Shown: positions 1 through 7,065 of the stretch, piece after piece
Position numbering within the stretch: the first letter of the stretch is position 1
Layout of the letters: every line of letters begins with the position of its first letter
From: an uncultured Paraglaciecola sp.
GTDB taxonomy: Bacteria; Pseudomonadota; Gammaproteobacteria; Enterobacterales; Alteromonadaceae
Assembly: GCA_905479025.1 (NCBI GenBank)
Contig: CAJQKX010000851.1
Span: 1-8,166, forward strand
Direction of reading: 5' to 3'
DNA: 8,166 bases
Notes under the pieces: generated by a model
Told to the model about the DNA's origin: nothing
What the model saw: only the letters and a program-made list of their open reading frames with translations
Databases searched by the model: none
Program-made: the position numbers and the translations under genes

Positions 1-154
1 TATGTTTTTTTAAATCATCGGTGTTAATGCCTTGATAAACATCGATAAAGTTATCTGCAACCGGTAAAGGAACTTTGGCTTGTTTGTCTTGGCAGGCTGA
101 TAGAGCCAGGATCATTGGCGAAAAAAGTATGAGGAGCTTGTGGCAAAATTTCAT
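1..154 (-). CDS. Putative small lipoprotein, 5' part only (runs off the left edge)
   Basis: The minus strand opens at an ATG (complement of 152-154) and stays open to the window edge, giving about 51 residues. The N-terminus is a typical lipoprotein signal: basic start (MKFCHK), hydrophobic core (LLILFSPMILAL) and lipobox LSAC with the lipidated Cys at residue 21. The mature part starts CQDKQAKVPLPVADNF and continues to the edge. After Cys comes Gln rather than Asp, so by the usual +2 rule the protein would be sorted to the outer membrane; this is an inference. I do not recognise the mature domain, and the rest of the gene is outside the window. It is divergent from the DUF3025 gene, and a consensus -10 (TATAAT on the minus strand) lies about 30 bp upstream of the start. 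The ribosome binding site is weak. Confidence 0.75.
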   Translation of the reverse strand, partial: MKFCHKLLILFSPMILALSACQDKQAKVPLPVADNFIDVYQGINTDDLKKH

Positions 155-164
155 ATAGTTGCTC

Positions 165-193
165 TTGTAGTGAGTAAGGTTAAAGATTATAAG
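165..193 (+). promoter_or_regulatory. Predicted sigma70-type promoter for the DUF3025 gene
   Basis: A -35-like TTGTAG (165-170) and a -10 TATAAG (188-193) are separated by exactly 17 bp. The -10 matches 5 of 6 consensus positions; the -35 keeps only the TTG. Transcription would start near position 200, leaving a leader of about 30 nt before the GTG start at 231. This is predicted by eye only. Confidence 0.4.
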
Positions 194-216
194 TGTCTCT
201 TTTTACATTAAATCAA
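186..216 (-). promoter_or_regulatory. Predicted sigma70-type promoter for the lipoprotein gene, overlapping the divergent one
   Basis: On the minus strand a perfect TATAAT (complement of 186-191) is preceded by TTGATT (complement of 211-216) with a 19-bp spacer, which is longer than ideal. The -10 overlaps the -10 of the plus-strand promoter (188-193), so RNA polymerase could probably occupy only one at a time. Predicted by eye. Confidence 0.35.
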
Positions 217-230
217 TATCAAGGGCAATT

Positions 231-1073
231 GTGACAGATTGGCAACAGGACTTTATTAAGCAACTACCGATGTTGCCCATGCAGCAGCTTGAAAACTTTT
301 TTGGCTTATCGCGTTTGACTGATTGGCCCAATGCCCAAGGACTAAATGCCTTAATGAAGCTCAAGGGAGAAAGCCATATTCCTCGTTTTATTTGTCAAAA
401 CCATCTAACAACATCTTCTCATTATTATGAACAAATCATCCACCAACAACATATTATTCCGACCCGCCCAAACAGCTGGCACGATTTATTTAATGGTTTG
501 ATTTGGCTGCAATTTCCACAAACAAAGCGATTGTTAAATCAACAGCATGTTGAAGATATTGAGCAACATGGGTTATCACCAAGAACCCTTAGAAGAAATA
601 ACTTAACCCATTTTGATGAGTGCGGGGTGATTGTCACTTATCAGCGTACAGAGGTTTTTTCCCAACTAATAGAAAATTTAAAGCAGCATCAATGGCATGC
701 TGTGTTTGTTGAAAATAGGCATCATTGGGGTAACGAGATTAATAGTTTTATGTTTGGTCATGCCAATCTTGAAATGTTGCTACAACCCTTTATGGGGTTG
801 ACTGGAAAATGCTTGGTAATAGAAGTTGATAGTCGATTTTCAACTTTACCCTATCAAAAACAGGTGGCTGAACTTGATACACGCTTAGTCAGCCATATTA
901 AGAAAACCGACTTATTCTCGACATCAAAGCCATTTAACCCAATACCATTATTGGGTATCCCTGATGTATGGGATGCCAACAACGACCCTGAATTTTATGA
1001 GAATACTGATTATTTCAGACCTAGGCCTTCGCCAAAGTCATCATCAAAATCAGCATCAAAGAATAATAAATAA
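231..1073 (+). CDS. DUF3025 family protein
   Basis: A complete 280-residue protein starting with GTG; AAGGG at 221-225 lies 5 nt upstream and supports this start. It carries the signatures I associate with DUF3025 (Pfam family of unknown function, mostly proteobacterial): RPNSWHDLFNGLIWLQFP at residues 79-96, a short RRNNLTHFDECGVIV block at 121-135, FGHANLE at 175-181, and the C-terminal LLGIPDVW and YFRP segments around 240-264. There is no signal peptide or membrane segment, so it is probably cytoplasmic. The last about 17 residues form a Ser/Lys-rich tail that is likely disordered. Its 3' end overlaps the convergent Yip1-family gene by 18 bp, so the basic tail is encoded partly opposite the end of that gene. 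The biochemical role of DUF3025 proteins is unknown to me. Confidence 0.85.
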   Translation: MTDWQQDFIKQLPMLPMQQLENFFGLSRLTDWPNAQGLNALMKLKGESHIPRFICQNHLTTSSHYYEQIIHQQHIIPTRPNSWHDLFNGLIWLQFPQTKRLLNQQHVEDIEQHGLSPRTLRRNNLTHFDECGVIVTYQRTEVFSQLIENLKQHQWHAVFVENRHHWGNEINSFMFGHANLEMLLQPFMGLTGKCLVIEVDSRFSTLPYQKQVAELDTRLVSHIKKTDLFSTSKPFNPIPLLGIPDVWDANNDPEFYENTDYFRPRPSPKSSSKSASKNNK

Positions 1074-1763
1074 AGCCCAGATTGCCCAAATTAATACGTA
1101 GGGAGCGATTGCTATTATATAGGTCTTCTTTACTGGGAGTTGGGTCCATTGACTTAATCCTACTGCAGTCAAGTACATCACCCAGACAGACTCTAAGCGG
1201 ATAGCCTGCATCAAAGACGCCCATGACGAGTTCATTTCGACAGAAAAAATAAATGCAAATGAAGTGGGAGCCATGCTAACAGGTGATAGTTGATTATCCT
1301 GGGCCACTAACACCACCAATATACCCAATAGGCTAGAGACAATGACAGGGATGCTTACCCACCAACTAAAGCCATACCAGTCGGTATAACCTTGCACACA
1401 CTCTTCATCTGCTTTGGTAACAATATTTAAATAAAGCGCCATTATCGCATTACTGACAAGCAGCATAAATACAGAGCCAAACACACCTGTCCACAAGGAT
1501 TGTGATTTATCTGCCATCATGTTTCGAAATACATTTTGCTCAGCGGGGCTTAAATCTCCCGCCATAGCTTGAACCATTAATTCGGTATACCAAGAAAAAT
1601 CCACAAAATTAAAATACATGTAAATAGGTAATGCACCGATAATTGCAATACAGATAAAGGGTATCCAAGACCAATTGTGTGTTTCATTTATAGTGGCAAA
1701 TACCTGATTAGGCTTAACAAAAATATCCTTCATGGCCTCAAATGGATTACTGACCAGTTGCAT
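1056..1763 (-). CDS. Yip1-family integral membrane protein
   Basis: 235 residues, ATG start with an AGGAGG ribosome binding site 6 nt upstream. The N-terminus (SNPFEAMKDIFVKPNQVFATI, residues 5-25) matches the amphipathic opening common in bacterial Yip1 (PF04893) proteins, where a short 'P...ai.dif..P..vF..i' segment precedes the first helix. About five hydrophobic segments follow, at residues 33-52, 93-115, 134-154, 190-206 and 214-235, with a polar loop at 53-92. The length is normal for the family. Bacterial Yip1 proteins are inner-membrane proteins of unknown function; the family name comes from eukaryotic Rab-interacting proteins, and that function should not be transferred. The gene converges on and overlaps the DUF3025 gene and is divergent from natA. 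The family call is fairly secure. Confidence 0.8.
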   Translation of the reverse strand: MQLVSNPFEAMKDIFVKPNQVFATINETHNWSWIPFICIAIIGALPIYMYFNFVDFSWYTELMVQAMAGDLSPAEQNVFRNMMADKSQSLWTGVFGSVFMLLVSNAIMALYLNIVTKADEECVQGYTDWYGFSWWVSIPVIVSSLLGILVVLVAQDNQLSPVSMAPTSFAFIFSVEMNSSWASLMQAIRLESVWVMYLTAVGLSQWTQLPVKKTYIIAIAPYVLIWAIWALFIIL

Positions 1764-1769
1764 ACAAAT

Positions 1770-1775
1770 CCTCCT
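1770..1775 (-). promoter_or_regulatory. Strong ribosome binding site of the Yip1-family gene
   Basis: On the minus strand the sequence AGGAGG lies 6 nt before the ATG at 1763. It is the best Shine-Dalgarno match in the window and fixes the start of the Yip1-family gene. Confidence 0.75.
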
Positions 1776-1916
1776 ATTAAATTATGTTATAGCAATATGT
1801 GCCCAAAATTAGTTGCAGTAGTCTGAACGAATTTAATATTGTTACATATTTTTTTTCTAGATCGCATGTAATAAACTAAAAATTGAAGGACTATAGAAAT
1901 AAATCGCCCACAAACC

Positions 1917-1920
1917 AGGA
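1917..1920 (+). promoter_or_regulatory. Ribosome binding site that decides the natA start
   Basis: AGGA lies 7 nt upstream of the ATG at 1928. The frame is open further back to a TTG at 1883, but the 15 extra residues are polar and unlike the start of ABC ATPases, whereas MIEIKQLAKKF from 1928 begins directly with the first strand of the domain. The ATG at 1928 is therefore preferred. Confidence 0.65.
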
Positions 1921-1927
1921 AAATGGA

Positions 1928-2713
1928 ATGATAGAAATAAAACAACTGGCTAAGAAATTCGCTGTGGAAAATCCTAAAAAGCTCAGTGAGCAAGAAAAAA
2001 AAGACCCGAGGTTAAAAGGGCGCTTTTTTCATTCTGTTCAAGATGTGTCTTTTACATGTCAAAAAGGAGAAGTGTTAGGGTTGCTTGGCCCTAATGGTGC
2101 GGGTAAAACGACGACCTTACGTATGTTGTCTACTGCACTTAAGCCCGATAGTGGCAGCGTAGAAATAAGCGGTGATAATGTGTTAACCAATCCTGTTATT
2201 GCTCGCAAGAAGATAGGCTTTTTATCGGGTTCAACGGGTTTGTATGGTCGTTTAACCGGTCGTGAAAACATCCATTATTTTGGTCAGCTGCATGGCATGA
2301 GCGACGCATCTATTGCACTTCGTATTAAAGAGTTAGCTGATTTATTAGATATGCATAACTTTTTGGACCGACGTTCAGAGAATTTCTCTACAGGTATGAA
2401 ACAAAAAACCGCTATTGCACGTGCAGTAGTGCATTCACCAAAGCTGGTTATTTTAGATGAACCCACAACGGGCTTAGATATTATGGCCACACAAACCGTA
2501 CTCGAATTTATTCGTGGCTTAAAAGAGCAGGGTACTCCCGTGATTTTCTCAACGCATCATTTGGATGAAGTGGAAGAGTTATGTGACAAGGTCACTGTTA
2601 TCGATCAAGGCCGAACTATGTTTGATGGGCATATCGCTAGCTTTAAAGCCCTTGCTGATGGCTCATTGCACCAATCGTTTATGGCCGCCATTCAATCAAC
2701 TACTAGCGAATAG
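1928..2713 (+). CDS. natA: NatA-type ABC transporter ATP-binding protein
   Basis: 261 residues from the preferred ATG. It is a single nucleotide-binding domain with Walker A GPNGAGKTT at residues 54-62, signature FSTGMKQK at 153-160, Walker B LVILDEPT at 173-180, D-loop GLD at 182-184 and switch His210 in FSTHH. The position that normally holds the Q-loop glutamine is in IGFLSGSTGLY (96-106), where alignment by eye puts Gly101. A charged insert at about 14-32 (NPKKLSEQEKKDPRLKGRF) precedes the core. The partner permease follows 38 bp downstream. NatA/NatB of Bacillus form an ATP-driven Na+ exporter; here ATP hydrolysis would drive export by NatB at the inner membrane. The Na+ substrate is carried over from the family and not shown by the sequence. 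I see no convincing promoter in the 164-bp divergent gap to the Yip1-family gene. Confidence 0.88.
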   Translation: MIEIKQLAKKFAVENPKKLSEQEKKDPRLKGRFFHSVQDVSFTCQKGEVLGLLGPNGAGKTTTLRMLSTALKPDSGSVEISGDNVLTNPVIARKKIGFLSGSTGLYGRLTGRENIHYFGQLHGMSDASIALRIKELADLLDMHNFLDRRSENFSTGMKQKTAIARAVVHSPKLVILDEPTTGLDIMATQTVLEFIRGLKEQGTPVIFSTHHLDEVEELCDKVTVIDQGRTMFDGHIASFKALADGSLHQSFMAAIQSTTSE

Positions 2714-2751
2714 AGAGCCTTTAGCTGCTTATAAATAAAGAGATATACAAT

Positions 2752-3945
2752 ATGTGGTTAGTATTTAAAAAAGAGATAAAAGAATTACTTCGCGACCGTA
2801 AAACATTATTTTTTATGATTGCCCTGCCGTTATTAATCTTCCCTTTGATTATTGGGATTGTGGGTTTTGTGAGTAAACAAGCCATAGACAAAGCTGAAAC
2901 CCAAGTGCTCAATTATGCATTGATAGGTGGCCAATATGCGCCGGATATTGTTAAGGAGCTGCAACAACCAGAAAAATTTAGCCTAGTCGAAATTGAAGGA
3001 AACGCCGATTACACCTCAATTATTCGCAATGAAACAGTCGATTTTGTGTTGGAAATCCCCGAAAATTATTCTAACGATGTGCTTAAAAATGGTCAGGCTA
3101 ACGTTAAATTATATTTCAATGATGCCGGGCTAAATCTGGTCTACAGACGGGTCAATGAAATAGTAAAGAGTCAGTCTGAGTTATTTCAACAAAGCGCGTT
3201 TACTAGTCTGGGGTTAGACGCTGCAGAACAAAGTGCACTAATAGAACCGCTTGTATTAGAGAAAGTGAATACCGCTGACGATCGAGAAAATTGGGGCGAA
3301 AAAATAGGTGGGATGTTGCCCTATTTGTTGTTTCTAATTTGTCTATCAGGTGCAATGGCTCCGGCTACCGATATTGGCGCCGGTGAAAAAGAGCGCGGTA
3401 CACTAGAAACGTTACTGATTTCACCGATAGATCGAAATAAAATTGTAATGGGTAAGTTTTTGACTATTGCTTTTGCTGGCACCATGACTGCGTTGATTAC
3501 TGTTTTGAGTATGGTGATTTGGGGCTTGGTGTTAAGCCAAGGCATGGCAATCAAATTTGTTGCGGATTTTATGGCACAGATTGCGATCCTTGATTTTCTA
3601 CTGATTTTTCTAATGTTAGTCCCTGTGGTGGCTATATTCTCGGCAGTCTTGTTGAGTATTTCCATCTATGCCAAAAGTTTTAAAGAAGCACAAAGTTACA
3701 TGGGGCCTATGACTATTTTGGTTGTTGTGCCTATTATGTTAGCACTTTTACCTGGCGTGGAATTAAAGGGAGGCTGGGCTTGGGTGCCGGTCACTAACGT
3801 TTCCCTCGCTATGAAAGAATTAGTGAAAGGAACCATGGATTACTACCAATTATTTGCCATATTTGGTTCAACAGTGATTATTGCAGGCGCGTTGTTTGCA
3901 TTTTGTGTGTATTGGTTTAACCAAGAAAAAGTGTTGTTTAGATAA
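2752..3945 (+). CDS. natB: NatB-type ABC exporter permease
   Basis: 397 residues with ATG start. The N-terminus MWLVFKKEIKELLRDRKTLF is the cytoplasmic opening typical of ABC-2 permeases, followed by a membrane helix at 18-40, a large extracytoplasmic domain at about 41-186, and five further hydrophobic segments at about 187-206, 233-262, 276-305, 317-335 and 365-388. The conserved ABC-2 motif GEKERGTLETLLISP is at 211-225, just after the second helix. Length and layout fit NatB (ABC-type Na+ efflux permease). Together with NatA it would form an inner-membrane exporter of Na+ or a related substrate; substrate choice is inferred only. It is co-oriented with natA, 38 bp apart, with no terminator between them, so the two probably form one operon. 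A strong hairpin terminator follows. Confidence 0.87.
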   Translation: MWLVFKKEIKELLRDRKTLFFMIALPLLIFPLIIGIVGFVSKQAIDKAETQVLNYALIGGQYAPDIVKELQQPEKFSLVEIEGNADYTSIIRNETVDFVLEIPENYSNDVLKNGQANVKLYFNDAGLNLVYRRVNEIVKSQSELFQQSAFTSLGLDAAEQSALIEPLVLEKVNTADDRENWGEKIGGMLPYLLFLICLSGAMAPATDIGAGEKERGTLETLLISPIDRNKIVMGKFLTIAFAGTMTALITVLSMVIWGLVLSQGMAIKFVADFMAQIAILDFLLIFLMLVPVVAIFSAVLLSISIYAKSFKEAQSYMGPMTILVVVPIMLALLPGVELKGGWAWVPVTNVSLAMKELVKGTMDYYQLFAIFGSTVIIAGALFAFCVYWFNQEKVLFR

Positions 3946-3966
3946 TCAATACCATTAACGTTAAGT

Positions 3967-3998
3967 TAAAAAGCCATGCTCTAAAGCATGGCTTTTTA
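3967..3998. terminator. Bidirectional intrinsic terminator after natB
   Basis: A perfect 14-bp inverted repeat (TAAAAAGCCATGCT / AGCATGGCTTTTTA) encloses a 4-nt loop, CTAA. The stem ends in a T-run on both strands. It starts 22 bp after the natB stop and ends 32 bp before the 3' end of the convergent diguanylate cyclase remnant, so it can close transcripts from both sides. Confidence 0.85.
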
Positions 3999-4030
3999 GA
4001 TCCTTGAGAATGTTGCTTATTTCTCAACTA

Positions 4031-4983
4031 TTATGCAATACATTGCTGTTTATCATCGTTGCTCGCAATTACATTCCTAAGCGGCTCTAATACAATTTTA
4101 CCTGCCTGCTTGGGAGCATATAGTGCTTCGTTAGTGTGAGAGAAGATGTTTGTTTTTCAATCTTTTCCTAAAAAGTCGCGCTGGCAATACTGCAAAATAT
4201 TTTCTGCTGTTGCAGAAACGGTTCCGATTCAATAGCTATTTGGATACGCTCCGCAATTAAATTGTTAGTCTGATTATCCACCTTTGGTAATAAGTAGCAA
4301 AACACATCCTCACAAAATCTAAAGGCTAAGTCGGACCTCTTAGGCTATTTAAAATAGTATCAGCAAAGCCAACAATACTTTATCGCCTTCTTGATGCTCA
4401 TGAATATCGTTAACTTGTTTAAAGTTGTCCATATCTAACACTAGTAAACCAAAGGGTTGATGATGCTTTTGTGCTTGGCTGGCAGTCTTACCATGGTTTC
4501 GTCGTAACTAGCTTTATTTCCTAAGGTTGTTAAGACGTCCTTCATAGCAAACTGCTTGATTGTGATGTTCTAAGGCATTTTTGAATGGATAACAAAATTT
4601 AATATGCATTTATTGCAATATTTGCCAATAACTTAACGACAACGGTTAAGTACAGGAATAATCCATACGGCAATGACATTTTTTATCTGCAAACAGTTAA
4701 GGGTTTTTAAGTATGTGTTTTTTAGCGTTTGACCAAACCTAGTTCTATTATCTTCAAACTGGATTTTTAGCTCAGACAACGGTAGGGTACTTTTTAATCA
4801 CTCAAAATATAATTTACTCAGACTGAGCAAGTCTATGGATATTAACAATTCAAGGATGAGTTTATTAAGCTGACCTTGCGTCAGACCAAGTTTGTGCCCA
4901 TGCTCAAGGTCTTGATTAGCCTCCTCAAGATTGAAATAAGGCTCACCGACATTTGCGTCGTAAAACTGGTTAAGTTGTTCCAA
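4031..4983 (-). pseudogene. Degraded GGDEF diguanylate cyclase gene
   Basis: Minus-strand remnant of about 317 codons, broken by stops and frameshifts but collinear with a soluble GGDEF protein. From the 5' end: a TTG start at 4983 with AGGAGA 5 nt upstream; a 61-residue leader (LEQLNQFYDANVGEPYF...) ended by an in-frame TGA at 4798-4800; the same frame then continues with LKSTLPLSELKIQF to a TAA at 4633-4635. After a frame change come YPFKNALEHHNQAV (4550-4591), which resembles the linker before GGDEF domains; DVLTTLGNKASYDETM (4492-4539), the domain start; LVLDMDNFKQVNDIHEH within 4373-4450, the metal/substrate segment; FRFCEDVFCYLLP within 4168-4338, where family members read FRFGGDEF; and TNEALYAPKQAGK within 4031-4135, the C-terminal helix. 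Intact relatives make c-di-GMP from two GTP. With the catalytic core lost and the reading frame broken repeatedly, this copy cannot make active enzyme. The order of the pieces is clear; exact indel sites are approximate. Confidence 0.88.
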
Positions 4984-4988
4984 CGGTT

Positions 4989-4994
4989 TCTCCT
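4989..4994 (-). promoter_or_regulatory. Surviving ribosome binding site of the GGDEF remnant
   Basis: AGGAGA on the minus strand, 5 nt upstream of the TTG at 4983. It supports this codon as the original start of the diguanylate cyclase and means the 61-residue N-terminal fragment could still be translated if transcribed. Confidence 0.5.
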
Positions 4995-5072
4995 GCCAAC
5001 AATATGGCGAATTACTATAGAAAATGATTCTTAGCTAATATTCGGCAAGTATTGTGCTTAGCAAACAACTTA

Positions 5073-5078
5073 GAAGGA
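5073..5078 (+). promoter_or_regulatory. Ribosome binding site of the antiporter gene, with wide spacing
   Basis: GAAGGA is the only Shine-Dalgarno-like sequence before the ATG at 5092, but it is 13 nt away, wider than usual. No in-frame start lies between them, and an in-frame TAG at 5071-5073 rules out an upstream start. The next in-frame ATG (5125) has no better site and would fall inside the first helix, so 5092 is kept. Confidence 0.45.
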
Positions 5079-5091
5079 TGAACACAACGTT

Positions 5092-7065
5092 ATGCATGGA
5101 AATTTAGGCAGTATTGTTATTCTAATGGCCGTAGCAGTGATAACTGTTTGGCTATTTAAACGTATTAATTTACCACCAATTCTGGCCTATCTTTTTTGTG
5201 GTATTTTGGCAGGTCCTGATCTCCTCGCATTATTTGAACATCCAGAAGATATGCAAAATTTTGCCGAGTTGGGTATTGTTTTTTTGTTGTTTTCATTGGG
5301 CTTGGAGTTTTCACTTCCCAAAATGTTAGCCATGCGTAATCTGGTATTTGGCGTAGGGCTTGCGCAGATGATGTTGACTACTTTAGTGTTTATGGGGCTG
5401 GCCTTATTACTGGATTTTGATGCTAAAGCTTCCTTCGTAATAGGTGGGATTATAGCGCTGTCTTCAACTGCCATTGTGATTAAACAAACCAGTGATTTAG
5501 GTATCCTGAATACGCCTCGCGCGCAAATCGCGGTGAGTATTTTATTACTACAAGATCTTGCTGTTGTGCCTTTGCTTATATTGGTGCCCTTACTGGCTGC
5601 TGATTCCGAACAAAGTTTAGGCATTGCTATATCAATGGCATTTCTTAAGGGGCTATTGGTTGTTGGCATTTTGTTATCCATCGGCAAATGGGTGTTACCT
5701 AAAGTGTTTAGTGAAGTGGCCCGCACTCGCACAGATGAACTTTTTGTGTTGACGACTATTATGGTGGCTTTAATGGCCGCAGGTTTAGCTTTTTCCTTTG
5801 GCCTATCCATGGCATTAGGCGCGTTCTTAGCAGGCATGATGTTAGGTGAGAGCCAATATAAATATCAACTAGAAGCTGATATACGACCCTTTAGAGATAT
5901 CCTGATGGGACTATTTTTTATTACTATAGGTATGCGCCTAGAACTACACAATTTGCCAAGTCAGATCCACTGGGCACTATTAGGCTTGGTGATTATTGTG
6001 TTGCTAAAAGTGTTGCTTATCCGGATGTCAGCTGAGATTTTTAAATTAGGCAAACAAGATGCTTGGGCGGCCGGGCTTAAACTGTGTCAAATGGGCGAGT
6101 TTAGTTTTGTGTTGGCAGCATTGGCTGTCGACCATGCTATTTTAAACTCAGAGCAAGGTTCGTTACTATTAACTATCGGTGTGATGAGTATGGCCATCAC
6201 GCCTTGGTTAGTCGATAAAAGTCCACAAATTGCCAAAGCAATCAGTCCTGAAGCAACGCCTGATGTAAAAGGGTTAGAACAACTTTCAGCCCAAGACCAA
6301 CAACTAACTGACCACGTACTCATTTTTGGTTATGGCCGAGTAGGTCAATCGGTTAGTCGTTTATTAAAAATTGAAGCTATTCCTTACATGGTAGTTGATG
6401 CTGATCCCATCCGTGTGCAAGAAAGTCAAAGTGCAGGAGAGCCTGTGTATTTTGGCGATGTTAAGCAAAAAGATATATTGCATTCTGTCGGAATTGAAAG
6501 AGCCAAGCTGGTGCTGATCACTTTTGACCAGCATGAAAAAGCCATGAGTGTGATTCGTTTAGTTAAACGCTTGTATCCAAACTTGCCAGTAGTGGTGAGA
6601 ACTAGAAAAGACAATCGTATGGAAGAATTACTTGAGGCAGGCGCATCACAGGTAGTGCCAGAAATTCTAGAAGGTAGTCTAATGTTAGTGACTCAGGTTT
6701 TACAATTATCTGGTGTGCCAATGTCTCGCATACTCAAACGCGTGCGTAAAGAGCGCAAGGGACATTATGCCAATATGCATGGTTTCTTTCCTGGTGAAAC
6801 CACTGAGCTTGATTATATTAAACAAGAGAAATTTGAATTTATGCACGCGGTCATCCTTACTAAAAATGCTTATGCTGTTGGTAAATCATTACAGCAACTC
6901 AACTTGCAACAATGGCGGGTTAGTGTCAAGGGACTGAGAAGGGACAATCATGAACTGTCGGAGCCAGATGAGCACATGGCTTTATTGGCCGGTGATGTGA
7001 TAGTTATTGCAGCGAAACCACGAAAAGTTGAGCGGGCAGAACGATTTTTGTTGGAAGGAGATTGA
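5092..7065 (+). CDS. CPA2 (Kef-type) monovalent cation:proton antiporter with RCK domains
   Basis: 657 residues. Residues 1 to about 380 are a hydrophobic Na+/H+-exchanger domain of many helices with CPA2 landmarks: YLFCGILAGP at 33-42, ALSSTAIV at 122-129, the Gln-Asp pair in LLQDLAVVP (154-155, the ion-binding region), YQLEADIRPF at 258-267 followed by GLFFITIGM, and CQMGEFSF at 332-339. Residues about 405-545 are an RCK/TrkA-N domain with the dinucleotide motif GYGRVG (413-418) and Asp436 at the end of the second strand. Residues about 575-655 look like an RCK-C (TrkA-C) domain. Relatives exchange K+ or Na+ for protons across the inner membrane, gated by ligand binding to RCK. Escherichia coli KefB and KefC are shorter, and no KefF/KefG-like partner gene lies beside it, so glutathione gating should not be assumed. 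Ion choice is not readable from the sequence. The gene stands alone between a pseudogene and an empty stretch. Confidence 0.88.
   Translation: MHGNLGSIVILMAVAVITVWLFKRINLPPILAYLFCGILAGPDLLALFEHPEDMQNFAELGIVFLLFSLGLEFSLPKMLAMRNLVFGVGLAQMMLTTLVFMGLALLLDFDAKASFVIGGIIALSSTAIVIKQTSDLGILNTPRAQIAVSILLLQDLAVVPLLILVPLLAADSEQSLGIAISMAFLKGLLVVGILLSIGKWVLPKVFSEVARTRTDELFVLTTIMVALMAAGLAFSFGLSMALGAFLAGMMLGESQYKYQLEADIRPFRDILMGLFFITIGMRLELHNLPSQIHWALLGLVIIVLLKVLLIRMSAEIFKLGKQDAWAAGLKLCQMGEFSFVLAALAVDHAILNSEQGSLLLTIGVMSMAITPWLVDKSPQIAKAISPEATPDVKGLEQLSAQDQQLTDHVLIFGYGRVGQSVSRLLKIEAIPYMVVDADPIRVQESQSAGEPVYFGDVKQKDILHSVGIERAKLVLITFDQHEKAMSVIRLVKRLYPNLPVVVRTRKDNRMEELLEAGASQVVPEILEGSLMLVTQVLQLSGVPMSRILKRVRKERKGHYANMHGFFPGETTELDYIKQEKFEFMHAVILTKNAYAVGKSLQQLNLQQWRVSVKGLRRDNHELSEPDEHMALLAGDVIVIAAKPRKVERAERFLLEGD

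Noticed and set aside
1883..1927. Upstream TTG start extending NatA by 15 residues
   Set aside because: The extra residues are polar and not family-like, and the ATG at 1928 has AGGA at proper spacing.
3321..3665. Minus-strand open frame of 114 codons inside natB
   Set aside because: It is a shadow of the natB membrane helices; natB is complete and strongly supported on the plus strand.
5018..5036. Possible Fur box (GAAAATGATTCTTAGC region) upstream of the antiporter
   Set aside because: Only about half of the positions agree with the 19-bp consensus and the second half-site is missing.
5079..5108. Nine-codon upstream ORF (MNTTLCMEI) overlapping the antiporter start
   Set aside because: Its ATG sits directly on the GAAGGA site with no spacing, so initiation there is unlikely; no attenuation structure is visible.
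5187..5837. Minus-strand open frame of 216 codons
   Set aside because: It is antisense to the membrane domain of the antiporter; the composition (many Ser, Asn, Lys, no domain) is what a shadow of hydrophobic codons gives.
6713..6937. Plus-strand 74-codon frame inside the antiporter gene
   Set aside because: Out-of-frame ORF within the RCK-coding part; no ribosome binding site or domain.
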